From NCBI GenBank assembly GCA_033964015.1, contig CM066912.1, positions 19,455,073-19,519,072 on the forward strand: a stretch of DNA of 64,000 nucleotides, written 5' to 3'. This document shows, piece by piece, positions 22,138 to 33,542 of the stretch (positions within the stretch are counted from its first letter, which is position 1; every line of letters starts with the position of its first letter). The position numbers and the translations under genes are program-made. Below the pieces are notes generated by a model that saw nothing but the letters and a program-made list of their open reading frames with translations, searched no databases and was not told the DNA's origin. Source of the DNA: Scolanthus callimorphus. Taxonomy: Eukaryota > Cnidaria > Anthozoa > Actiniaria > Edwardsiidae.

Positions 22138-22508
22138 TGACCACAGGCAGCCCAAGTATAATGGTCGTTTCAAAAAAAATATTCTGGCTTGGCGATATTT
22201 ATAGTGTTTATGTGGCTTTGTGTAAGAGTAATCGAAAAACTCGCTAAATTGCTATAAAATCGTCACTGAGTTCTGGTAAATTATGGCAAATAAAAGTAGA
22301 AGACTTACATTTTGTCCTGTTGTCCTTTCCTCGTCTAGAGGCGTTTAAGAGTGTTTCCGAGGGTTCCACCGTGTGGATCAGTGACGATTTTATAGCAATT
22401 CAGCGAGTTTTTCGATTACTCTTACACAAAGCCACATAAACACTATAAATATCGCCAAGCCAGAACATTTTTTTAAACGACCATTATACTTGGGCTGCCT
22501 GTGGTCTG
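22138..22508. repeat. Large inverted repeat, about 130-bp arms
   Basis: The left arm 22138-22269 (ctgaccacaggcagcccaag ... aaatcgtcactga) and right arm 22378-22508 (its reverse complement) differ at only a few positions; the loop is about 108 bp. It abuts the start of the satellite-composite block. No ORF of note. Confidence 0.85.
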
Positions 22509-22596
22509 ACCCAGTTTAAACAGTCGCAGATGAAGGTCCACAGATCCTAAAATCAAACAATTTTGATTTGCAATATACAGGCAGCTGAATAAACGT

Positions 22597-23156
22597 TTTA
22601 GCGGAGCTCCTGCGCGGGCCGAAGGCCCGCGCAAGCGGAGCACCATACCTAAGGGAAAAACGTATAGTATACTATCGAGTTGATTTTTGAACGTCACGGG
22701 CATTATGGATCATTTTGATGACGTCATTGATTACGTAAGGGCACGTGACTTTGGTGTAGAGTTCCTCTTATGGTCTTTGAAACTTTGTCCAAGTTTGGCT
22801 TCTATAGCTGCTACCCTTCGGGAGATATGATTTTTTCTTTCTTTTTCTGGTATTAAACCTATAGCGTACGCCGTCCGTCCGTCCGTCGTCCGTCCGTCCG
22901 TCCGTCCGTGTACACATGGGAACCCTGTGGTATGCAAAGAAAAAATTATAGCGGAGCTCCTGCGCGGGCCGAAGGCCCGCGCAAGCGGAGCACCATACCT
23001 AAGGGAAAAACGTATAGTAGCGGAGCTCCAGCGCGGGCCGAAGGCCCGCGCTAGCGGAGCACCATACCTAAGAGAAAAACGTATAGTAGCGGAGCTCCTG
23101 CGCGGGCCGAAGGCCCGCGCAAGCGGAGCACCATACCTAAGGGAAAAACGTATAGT
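22597..23156 (+). mobile_element. Hairpin termini in tandem with an empty leader
   Basis: One hairpin unit (22597-22667), a satellite-free leader (22668-22948), then three 69-bp hairpin units starting at 22951, 23020 and 23089. Each unit reads gcggagctcc, the GC hairpin gcgcgggccgaaggcccgcgc with one-base loop variation, agcggagcaccata, then cctaagggaaaaacgtata. The 69-bp period makes an artefactual 23-residue repeat ORF. Confidence 0.85.
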
Positions 23157-24555
23157 ATACTATCGAGTTGATTTTTGAACGTCACGGGCATTATGGATCA
23201 TTTTGATGACGTCATTGATGACGTAAGGGCACGTGACTTTGGTGTAGAGTTCCTCTTATGGTCTTTGAAACTTTGTCCAAGTTTGGCTTCTATAGAAGCT
23301 ACCCTTCGGGAGATATGATTTTTTCTTTATTTTTCTGGTATTAAACCTATAGCGTACGCCGTCCGTCCGTCGTCCGTCCGTCCGTCCGTGTACACATGGG
23401 AACCCTGTGGTATGCAAAGAAAAAATTATATCTCCTCAAGGGAACATGCTAAGACAACCATACTTGGGATATTTTGTCTATGCCACAAGGGGGGTACTGT
23501 AACACGGACACGTGATGTGACGTCATCGATGACGTCATCTATGCTTGAAAAATCAATATCTCGTGAAGGAAGGACTCTAAGACAACAAAACTTGGGTAGT
23601 GTAGTCTAGGCCACCAGATGAGCAAAATGAGGTGGTCACGTGATATGACGTCATCGATGACGTCATCTATGCTTGAAAAATCAATATCTCGTGAAGGGAA
23701 GACTCTAAGACAACAAAACTTGGGTAGTGTAGTCTAGGCCACCAGATGAGCGAAATGAGGTGGTCACGTGATATGACGTCATCGATGACGTCATCTATGC
23801 TTAAAAAATTAATATCTCGTGAAGGGAAGACTCTAAGACAACAAAACTTGGGTAGTGTAGTCTAGACCACCAGGTGAGCGAAATGAGGTGGTCACGTGAT
23901 ATGACGTCATCGATGACGTCATCTATGCTTGAAAAATCAATATCTCGTGAAGGGAAGACTCTTAGACAACAAAACTTGGGTAGTGTAGTCTAGGCCACCA
24001 GATGAGCGAAATGAGGTGGTCATGTGATATGACGTCATCGATGACGTCATCTACGCTTGAAAAATGAATATCTCATGAAAGGAAGACTCTAAACAAACCA
24101 AACTTGGGTAATGTAATCCAGGTCACCAGATGAGCGAAATGAAGTGGTCACGTGATGTGACGTCATCGATGACGTCATCTATGCTTGAAAAAATCAATAT
24201 CTCGTGAAGGGAAGACTCTAAAACGACCAAACTTTGGTACTGTGGTCTAGGTCACCAGATGAGCGAAGTGAGGTGGTCACGTGATGACGTCATCTATGCT
24301 TGAAAAATCAATACCTCGTGAAGGGAAGACTCTAAAACAACCAAACTTTGGTAGTGTAGTCTAGGTCACCAGATGAGCGAAATGAAGTGGTGTCGTGATA
24401 TGACGTCATCGATGACGTCATCTATGCTTGAAAAATCAATATCTCGTGAAGGGAAGACTCTAAAGCAACCATGTAAACCATGTACTCATGGGAATCTTTT
24501 TCATTCACACAGAAAATTTTATAACCAGGAGCTCCGCTTTTAGCCAGTGGCTAAA
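23157..24555 (+). mobile_element. Satellite composite C1
   Basis: A leader (tactatcgagttgatttttg..., with (CCGT)n at 23360-23390 and cacatgggaaccctgtgg), eight 128-bp units with TGACGTCA starting at 23518, 23646, 23774, 23902, 24030, 24158, 24285 and 24401, then a trailer ending in ttagccagtggctaaatcta. Confidence 0.9.
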
Positions 24556-25740
24556 TCTATATATTATACTATCGAGTTGATTTTTGAACGTCACGGGCAT
24601 TATGGATCATTTTGATGACGTCATTGATGACGTATGGGCACGTGACTTTGGTAGAGAGTTCCTCTTATGGTCTTTGAAAGTTTGTCCAAGTTTGGCTTCT
24701 ATAGAAGCTACCCTTCGGGAGATATGATTTTTTCTTTATTTTTCTGGTATTAAACCTATAGCGTACGCCGTCCGTCCGTCGTCCGTCCGTCCGTCCGTCC
24801 GTCCGTCCGTGTACACATGGGAACCCTGTGGTATACAAAGAAAAAATTATATCTCCTCAAGGGAACACCCTAAGACAACCATACTTGGGATATTTTGTCT
24901 ATGCCACAAGGGGGGTGCTGTAACCCGGACACGTGATATGACGTCATCGATGACGTCATCAGTGATTGAAAAATGAATATCTCGTGAAGGGAAGACTCTA
25001 AGACAACCAAACTTGGGTAGTGTAGTCTAGGCCACCAGATGAGCGAAATGAGTTGGTCACGTGATGTGACGTCATCGATGACGTCATCTATGCTTGAAAA
25101 ATCAATATCTCGTGAAGGGAAGACTCTAAAACAACCAAACTTTGGAAGTGTAGTCTAGGTCACCAGGTGAGCGAAATGAAGTGGTCACGTGATATGACGT
25201 CATCGATGACGTCATCTATGCTTAAAAAAGAATATCACGTGAAGGGAAGACTCTATAACAACCAAACTTGGGTAGTGTAGTCTAAACCACCAGATGAGCG
25301 AAATGAAGTGGTCACGTGATATGACGTCATCGATGACGTCATCTATGTTTAAAAAATGAATATCACGTGAAGGGAAGACTCTAAAACAACCAAACTTGGG
25401 TAGTGTAGTCTAGACCACCAGATGAGCGAAATGAAGTGGTCACGTGATATGACGTCATCGATGACGTCATCTATGCTTGAAAAATTAATATCTCGTGAAG
25501 GGAAGACTCTAAAAGAATCAAACTTGGGTAGTGTAGTCTAGGCCACCAGATGAGCGAAATGAAGTGGTCACGTGACATGACGTCATCGATGACGTCATCT
25601 ATGCTTGAAAAATTAATATCTCGTGAAGGGAAGACTCTAAAGCAACCATATAAACCATGTACACATGGGAATCCTTTCATTCACATAGAAAATTTTATAA
25701 CCAGAAGCTCCGCTTTTAGCCAGTGGCTAAATCTATATAT
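24556..25740 (+). mobile_element. Satellite composite C2
   Basis: Joined head to tail to C1. The leader includes (CCGT)n at 24770-24810; six satellite units (TGACGTCA at 24939, 25067, 25195, 25322, 25450, 25578); a trailer with the gcttttagccagtggctaaa hairpin. Confidence 0.9.
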
Positions 25741-27410
25741 TATACTATCGAGTTGATTTTTGAACGTCACGGGCATTATGGATCATTTTGATGACGTCAT
25801 TGATGACGTAAGGGCACGTGACTTTGGTGTAGAGTTCCTCTTATGGTCTTTGAAACTTTGTCCAAGTTTGGCTTCTATAGAAGCTACCCTTCGGGAGATA
25901 TGATTTTTTCTTTATTTTTCTGGTATTAAACCTATAGCGTACGCCGTCCGTCCGTCGTCCGTCCGTCCGTCCGTGTACACATGGGAACCCTGTGGTATGC
26001 AGAGAAAAAATTATATCTCCTCAAGGGAACATGCTAAGACAACCATACTTGGGATATTTTGTCTATGCCACAAGGGGGTGATGTAACACGGACATGTGAT
26101 GTGACGTCATCGATGACGTCATCTATGCTTGAAAAATCAATATCTCGTGAAGGGAAGACTCTAAAACAACCAAACTTGGGTAGTGTAGTCTAGGCCACCA
26201 GATGAGCGAAATGAAGTGGTCACGTGATATGACGTCATCGATGACGTCATCTATGCTTCAAAAATCAATATCTCGTGAAGGGAAGACTCTAAAACAACCA
26301 AACTTGGGTAGTGTAGTCTAGGCCACCAGATGAGCGAAATGAAGTGGTCACGTGATATGACGTCATCGATGACGTCATCTATGCTTGAAAAATCAATATC
26401 TCGTGAAGGGAAGACTCTAAGACAACAAAACTTGGGTAGTGTAGTCTAGGCCACCAGATGAGCGAAATGAGGTGGTCACGTGATATGACGTCATCGATGA
26501 CGTCATCTATGCTTGAAAATCAATATCTCGTGAAGGGAAGACTCTAAGACAACAAAACTTGGCTAGTGTAGTCTAGGCCACCAGATGAGCGAAATGAGGT
26601 GGTCACGTGATATGACGTCATCGATGACGTCATCTACGTTTGAAAAATGAATATCTCATGAAAGGAAGACTCTAAAACAACCAAACTTGGGTAGTGTAGT
26701 CTAGGCCACCAGATGAGCGAAATGAAGTGGTCACGTGATATGACGTCATCGATGACGTCATCTATGCTTGAAAAATCAATATCTCGTGAAGGGAAGACTC
26801 TAAGACAACAAAACTTGGGTAGTGTAGTCTAGGCCACCAGATGAGCGAAATGAGGTGGTCACGTGATATGATGTCATCGATGACGTCATCTACGTTTGAA
26901 AAATGAATATCTCATGAAAGGAAGACTCTAAACCAACCAAACTTGGGTAATGTAATCCAGGTCACCAGATGAGCGAAATGAAGTGGTCACGTGATGTGAC
27001 GTCATCGATGACGTCATCTATGCTTGAAAAATCAATATCTCGTGAAGGGAAGACTCTAAAACAACCAAACTTTGGTACTGTAGTCTAGGTCACCAGATGA
27101 GCGAAATGAGGTGGTCACGTGATGTGACGTCATCGTTGACGTCATTTATGCTTGAAAATCAATATCTCGTGAAGGGAAGACTCTAAAACAACGAAACTTC
27201 GGTAGTGTAGTCTAGGTCACCAGATGAGCGAAATGAGGTGGTCTCGTGATATGACGTCATCGATGACGTCATCAATGCTTGAAACATTAATATCTCGTGA
27301 AGGGAAGACTCTAAAGCAACCATGTAAACCATGAACACATGGGAATCCCTTTCATTCACACAGAAAATCTTATAACCAGGAGCTCCGCTTTTAGCCAGTG
27401 GCTAAATCTA
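25741..27410 (+). mobile_element. Satellite composite C3
   Basis: The leader is nearly identical to C2, followed by ten units (TGACGTCA at 26102, 26230, 26359, 26486, 26613, 26741, mutated at 26869, 26997, 27125, 27252) and the usual trailer. Confidence 0.9.
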
Positions 27411-28437
27411 TATATTATCTCCTGAAGGGAACATGCTAAGACAACCATACTTGGGATATTTTGTCTATGCCACAAGGGGGGTGCTGTAACACGGACACGT
27501 GATGTGACGTCATCGATGACGTCATCTATGCTTGAAAAATCAATATCTCGTGAAGGGAAGACTCTAAAACAACCAAACTTGGGTAGTGTAGTCTAGGCCA
27601 CCAGATGAGCGAAATGAGGTGGTCACGTGATATGACGTCATCGATGACGTCATCTATGCTTGAAAAATCAATATCTTGTGAAGGGAAGACTTTAAGACAA
27701 CAAAACTTGGGTAGTGTAGTCTAGGCCACCAGATGAGCAAAATGAGGTGGTCACGTGATATGACGTCATCGATGACGTCATCTATGCTTGAAAAATCAAT
27801 ATCTCGTGAAGGGAAGACTCTAAGACAACAAAACTTGGGTAGTGTAGTCTAGGCCACCAGATGAGCGAAATGAGGTGGTCACGTGATATGACGTCATCGA
27901 TGACGTCATCTATGCTTGAAAAATCAATATCTCGTGAAGGGAAGACTCTAAGACAACAAAACTTGGGTAGTGTAGTCTAGGCCACCAGATGAGCGAAATG
28001 AGGTGGTCACGTGATATGACGTCATCGATGACGTCATCTACGCTTGAAAAATGAATATCTCGTGAAGGGAAGACTTTAAAACAACCAAACTTTGATACTG
28101 TAGTCTAGGTCACCAGATGAGCGAAATGAGGTGGTCACGTGATGAGACGTCATCGATGACGTCATCTATGCTTGAAAAATTTATATCTCGTGAAGGGAGG
28201 ACTCTAAAACAACCAAACTTTGGTAGTGTAGTCTAGGTCACTAGATGAGCGAAATGAAGTGGTCACGTGATATGACGTCATCGATGACGTCATCTATGCT
28301 TGAAAAATTAATATCTCGTGAAGGGAAGACTCTAAAGCAACCATGTAAACCATGTACACATGGAATCCCTTTCATTCACACAGAACATTTTATAACCAGG
28401 AGCTCCGCTTTTAGCCAGTGGCTAAATCTATATATTA
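27411..28437 (+). mobile_element. Satellite composite C4 with truncated leader
   Basis: Starts inside the leader (at atctcctgaagggaacatgc, lacking the (CCGT)n part), carries seven units (27505, 27633, 27761, 27889, 28017, variant at 28146, 28273) and ends with the standard trailer and tatatatta. Confidence 0.9.
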
Positions 28438-29134
28438 TTTTATCCTTCCCGCTTTCAGAATAAAAACAAAAGAAGCGAGAAATAGAGCGCTATTTGATTA
28501 CAAATTCGTGATACTCAACAGTGCTTTTCCCTGAGTTGAGTCTGCAATGTAAACTTGGAGAGCAGCGGTTATAGCGCATGGCATAAACAAAAAAGTCCCC
28601 TGTTATGTTGGCTACTTTACGTGAAAAACAATAACTTTGAACAATTTCGAGAAACGGCGAGAGTTGAAATAAAAAAGAGAGCTTGGGTCGCCTGTGGTCA
28701 GCGACGACGCTTTGCATCATGGGTAATGTCGTTCATGCTTCTTGAGAGAGGAAGAGAGGGATGATTGCTTGTATTCTTTTGCATGCGAAAACTAAAGGTT
28801 TTTCGTCTTTTCTCGATTTCCTGTGTCTATGTAACATGCTGAAACTGAGGATAAGTTGAAGGGGGGACATTTACCTGCTTTAGAAATACCAATAAGAGCT
28901 ATATAACCAAGGGAAGTGGTATCGATCTGTGACCTCGTCTCGTGCAATTTGGCATTTGCTGGAAGCTGCAACGTCCTTCAAATCTACATCGTTGCACTCG
29001 AGGAATCCATTTAAAATACAGGTAAGCGAATTCCTCTACCTCACTAATTTGAATATGAATAGATCCTTTTGTTCTTTAACGTTAACTTTAATTTAAATAA
29101 TTGCACTTAGCATAATACTAATATTGCAATGGGG
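28438..29134. other. No gene; possible unspliced 5' exon end
   Basis: Only short ORFs. At 28900-28906 ctatata precedes a stretch ending in aaaatacag|gtaagcg (about 29020), which could be a TATA-driven non-coding first exon with a donor site; this is speculative. Confidence 0.3.
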
Positions 29135-29284
29135 TCAGCGTGACCCACTACAGTACCTTGCTGCTCTAAAGGCGGCTAAACTGTCGGCTTCCGCCGCCTC
29201 CGCTGGGAGGTCATTCCAATGCGGAACTGTTCTTACAAAGAACGTGTACTTGAAGGCATTAATATTAGCGCCAATCGCTCTGTT
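29135..29284 (-). pseudogene. LINE RT C-terminal fragment
   Basis: The minus-strand frame between stops reads AFKYTFFVRTVPHWNDLPAE and then SLAAFRAAR. FKYxFFxRTxxxWNxLP is the classic extreme C-terminus of CR1/Jockey-like LINE ORF2. Only about 48 codons remain. Confidence 0.75.
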
Positions 29285-31416
29285 CTATGCTGCCACGTTC
29301 TATAATAAGAGCTTGGGAGAGATGCATCGTGGTATGCTACAGTTGCTGATCCACACATTTCCTGTGACTGTACAGGCTTCTTCAAACCGAGATGTGGTTT
29401 GGAGAATTCTCGAGCAGATTCGAATTCTCCCAATGTCTTGGTTTGCATTTAAGCAATAAAACTAATTTCGGCTTGTGACTTTCAAGGTTTTATCAGTTCT
29501 CCCAACATCCTCCTTGTGTTTGTAAGGCTAGTTTTAGACGTCGAACTTAATTCTGTCACACTAAATTGACTGGGTTTATTAGCCAGGGAAAACAAGTTAT
29601 TTCGATATGAGTGATTTTATGAGGTTAAAATAATCGGTCTGGCCAATGGAGAAGATCTCATCCCTGATTTTATGAGCGCTGGAAGGATTCAAAATTTTAA
29701 TTTAGCACGGCAGTAGCGCGGCGTTGGCACGGCAGATAGTGCCGTTCCTAATGCAAATGAGCTCAAGACAATAGCTCTAACTAACTAAACAATGGGAAAT
29801 TGACATTTAGTGCGACAAGAATTACGTTCGACGTCTAAAACTGGCCTAAGAGAAAACCCTGCACTGGAAAAACATATAATAACCAGCCTAGTCCCTGGCA
29901 TTCTGGGTGGGCTTCCTGTGGTTGGTAAGACATGCGTGACGTGATGTCACAGGAAACCCTCTCCCCTAAGGCCCAGTGAAATTCGCCAAACCATGATGGT
30001 AGATGCCACCAAAACCTTTCACAAATAGCAAACAACAGCGAATGGAGTACATTTAAGGTCTTGTGAAAGGTAAAAATGTTAAAATCCATATAATGCCTTT
30101 TTTCCCTAAATTCATTCGATACAGTCCTAAAGTATATTTCTAAAACCTCACATGATATGTCAACTGTTTTCCTAGGCTTTAATTGCCAAATCTTTTGTAA
30201 TTTTCTGTAATTTAATTAACTTTACACGCTTTTTCTAGCGCTTAAATTTTAGGTCAAATTTTCACCTTCGAGAAGCTCCTGACCTCGCATGATTAAAGAT
30301 AACGGCATCAAATTTTTTCTATGTCGTTAGAAAATGAAAACAACTAAAATCAAAGGCATGCCATAGGCCAACTCGTGGGTGTTTTCCTTTGAAAAAGTTT
30401 TAGAAGTTAGATGTTAAAGAAGACTCTATCAATTTGGTTGAAGGCTCCTATATTTTTGGGCATGGCCTGCTCAATGAGAAAAACAATTTGAATCCTAACT
30501 GATACCAACATGAGTGTGTAGCCCCTAAAATATACCATTAAGAAAAATTCAAGGAAAAATGTCAAGTTTGTTGTTGAAGCTCTTGGTCACCTGGATTTGT
30601 GGCATACAAACTATCTCTTCCTTTTAGTCAACAAATGCATTGCAGTATTTGACACATTTTATTAGCTTGAGTTAACTATGTGAATGTTTTCATTGTTGCT
30701 ATTAGAATGGTGAACTACAAAAATAGCCTACAGCAGATTTCAGATGACTGTCATAATTTGCAATTACTTTGTAATTACTCGGATAGGTTGTATTCAGAAT
30801 TTGTGTACAGATTACCTTTGTGATTGGTTTCACTACCATCATACGGAAACCGCCTTATACTGTAATTTATTGTCATGTGTTGCAATTTCGCAACTTATTT
30901 TTGGTCAAAAGTACACTGTATACCTTGAAACAGTTTGACATTATGATGACACACACTATCGAGGCCCTATCAGTACTGTATGTCGATTAGTTTTGCACAC
31001 AAACCATCAATATTGCCTTCTGCTTTACAATGCTTTGTTGTTTTTGACACAAGTTTTTTAGGAATATAAACTAATTTGGTTGTTGCTTTACAGTTTATTT
31101 TTCAGACAGTTGCATAAGTCATAGTAGAGTAAGCCATGTGTAGTAGTCAACCATACAGCAGAATTTGGAGCTGTATTGGGTTTTCCTCCTCTAGCATTTG
31201 TGTATTCTTTTTAGAGTTGTCACCTCAAGCAAAGAATGTTGTGCTCTGCCCCTCAGTTGTTGTGTTGACCACTTCACAGGAATGGATGAGCCTTCTATTC
31301 AATTAGGAAGAGAAATGAGTCAAATTTTTTGCTTGCTGGATTGCCAGAAAATAACATGTTATTTCACGTGTGAAGGGGGAGATCACATGGTATTCATTGG
31401 TGTTTATGAAACTTAA
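29285..31416. other. No gene; one SINE-like word at 29878-29935
   Basis: About 45 bp around cagcctagtccctggcattc tgggtgggcttcctgtg (29878-29925) recur reverse-complemented at 40718-40765. The rest is AT-rich without recognisable content. Confidence 0.5.
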
Positions 31417-31495
31417 AGTATGCCACTCGTGTCCAAGATGTAGCTTTGCATGAGCTGTACAGATGCCGTATTTCCCAGTTACACACTCATGTCTT
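31417..31495. mobile_element. MITE fragment, inverted copy of 5248-5335
   Basis: gccactcgtgtcc...gtagctttgcatgagct...gtatttcccagtta matches the 5.25 kb sequence in reverse complement with scattered changes. Confidence 0.6.
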
Positions 31496-31681
31496 AATCA
31501 AAATACTATATTGAGCAAATAAAAGAAGTTTGAAAACACAATGACACACAAAGTGCCTTACGGGTGACTCAGCCAAAATTCAAAATGCTGTGATCAAAGC
31601 CAGACTTTGTAGTTTTTTCTTGATACTTTTTGCCATATGCCAGCAGTCAAAGTAGTGTGTGACTGTTGGAAGGTTTTACCC

Positions 31682-31850
31682 CCTCCCCCCCCACACACAC
31701 ACACCATTATGTCATGCCATCATGATACATCTTCATACACTCTCTCTATAACCTATGACCTCATATCCCCCCCACACACACACCATTATGTCATGCCATC
31801 ATGATACATCTTCATACACTCTCTCTATAACCTATGACCTCATCCCCCCC
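31682..31850. repeat. 79-bp tandem duplication
   Basis: accattatgtcatgccatca at 31703 recurs at 31782, each copy preceded by a C-run and (CA)n and followed by acactctctctataacc. Confidence 0.9.
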
Positions 31851-31912
31851 CTCACCTTCTCTTGATCACTTATGTAAAAGTATTTTCTGGAACTACACAA
31901 TGCCAAAACAAT

Positions 31913-32014
31913 TTACAAACCACTAATTGAAGACATTTTGCAGTAATTCATGAACGCTGCAACCACATGAGCTTCCAACTCTCTGTCATGGAATTCACGA
32001 TATGCATTGTAATC
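31913..32014 (-). pseudogene. DUF6589-like gene, probable exon 4
   Basis: The minus strand encodes NAYREFHDRELEAHVVAAFM and then NYCKMSSI, which fits the helix following the DWHAK block in relatives. The splice sites are weak and a TAA follows, so the boundaries are uncertain. Confidence 0.45.
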
Positions 32015-32313
32015 TTTTCAACTCCTCTTTTGGCATTAGTTTTCCCAGTTCGGTTTATGGAAGCTGTTGTTGTTCCTATTTCACTAGCTGATTCTGCCTT
32101 CAGAAAGATCTTATTTTCAACCTATAAAACAAAAATTATAACACAATTGAGGAAGTGTATAATCAGCCTAGTCACTCCCTATATATGATTTGTTGAATTT
32201 CATTCCTTAAGGGGACAATCACTTATAATATTATCACTTATGCAGGGTACCCTAAATGGGCAAAGTGGCACAAAATGGTCTTTATACTACTTTTATAGAT
32301 ATTTTAGACCTAC

Positions 32314-32571
32314 ACTGTATAGATTGACTTTAGCATGCCAGTCTGCATATAGTGGGTCCAGCCCTTCTATCCGATCATATGGGTTATCTCCATCCTTGAA
32401 TATCCACTGGATGTTCCTTGCCCTCTCCTCGGTGAGCTGGTCACCATCCAAGAAGACAGAATCTAGGATGTTACTTTCAGCTAATGGCACATATGACTCC
32501 TGATTCTTCATCAGCAGCTGCGCCATTTCCCCGCCAATATTGGGGTTTAAGAATTCTAAGCCCAGGCAGCA
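32314..32571 (-). pseudogene. DUF6589-like gene, exon 3
   Basis: Acceptor catgcag|tgctgc (32571); phase 0. Contains LEFLNPNIGGEMAQLL, SVFLDGDQLTEERARNIQW and NPYDRIEGLDPLYADWHAK. GDQLT...R is the best-known word of the family. The donor is either of two adjacent GTs near 32312-32315. Confidence 0.75.
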
Positions 32572-33270
32572 CTGCATGTACAAGTGACAGACATTTTCAT
32601 CATTAATAAATAGCTAGCAATGCATGAAAGGGGGATTTCTTATATCCCAAGAATTACTGATTTCACACAATGAATACTCATATGGAGGCATAGAATATTA
32701 TTAGTGTAAAAAGAAGCTACAAAAAAACTACTGAAAAGGATTTGTTAATTTTCCTGTAAATTAAAAATCCAATTTCTATCCAATTATAGACAAGATTGTG
32801 GGGCTATAAAAATCTAAACCCCCTTAGTAGACACTTTTAAGTAGACCTCCTCAGCTAGGTCATAATCTTCCCATTTCAGATCACATGGAATTCATACAAG
32901 TATTTTTTCATTCGTCTTCTGCTACGTACCAAAGGATATATGAATATGGAAGCATTACGAACTAAGAAATATATTCAAATGAATGACACATTATCTGGGA
33001 AAACAATTACACCCAAAGCCGAGGAGGTATATTTACAGAATGCAGTTTCAAGTACCACTTGAAATAATTACAAATTCTGAATTACAAACTCTCCTGGGGA
33101 GGGGGTGCTCTTATGCATGTAAGTTAAAGTGAAAGTGAAAGTGTAAGTTAAAGTGAAAGTGCTGGAAAAAATACCACAACAGCAAACAAACAAAACATAT
33201 CTATATAAAACTGTATTGCATCACTCACAAAAAAAAAACAAAAATTAATAAAAATAATAAATTGTCTTAC

Positions 33271-33538
33271 CACATCTGATTTCTTTGCCATTTCCACAGT
33301 ATATCTGTGTGGAATATGATGCACCACCAGCTTTCTGTAACAGGAAAACCTTGGGATGTACTGTGTAATAATTCTTGAAATCAAAATAACAAAATCTTGT
33401 CTCAAGGCCACATTTGCTTGAGCTGTAGGTAGCAGCTCTTCCATGTTGATATCGGCGATTGATTTCTGCGGTTTCTGGTCACTTTTGTAGCTGCATGCCA
33501 CTGGCACTCGATGAGCAATCGCATATTGATGAGTCCAG
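33271..33538 (-). pseudogene. DUF6589-like gene, exon 2, 3' part
   Basis: Resumes immediately after the second TCCA copy. It supplies the last base of a His codon and then WTHQYAIAHRVPVACSY, KSIADINMEELLPTAQ and KKSDV, ending at gatgtg|gtaaga. Frame and sense are continuous with 37859-37933 once the element and one TCCA are removed. Confidence 0.8.
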
Positions 33539-33542
33539 TGGA
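33539..33542. repeat. Target-site duplication TGGA, left copy
   Basis: TGGA directly before the transposon terminus GATCAAGTGCATGATCC; identical to 37859-37862. Confidence 0.85.

Noticed and set aside
15844..28345. CRISPR-like array
   Set aside because: Units are contiguous 128-bp satellites with no unique spacers and no cas genes, in a eukaryotic context.
15792..28463. Many short ORFs across the satellites, including a 23-residue repeat protein at 22.9-23.2 kb
   Set aside because: They follow the 128-bp or 69-bp DNA period, change frame between units and exist on both strands; by-products of the repeats.
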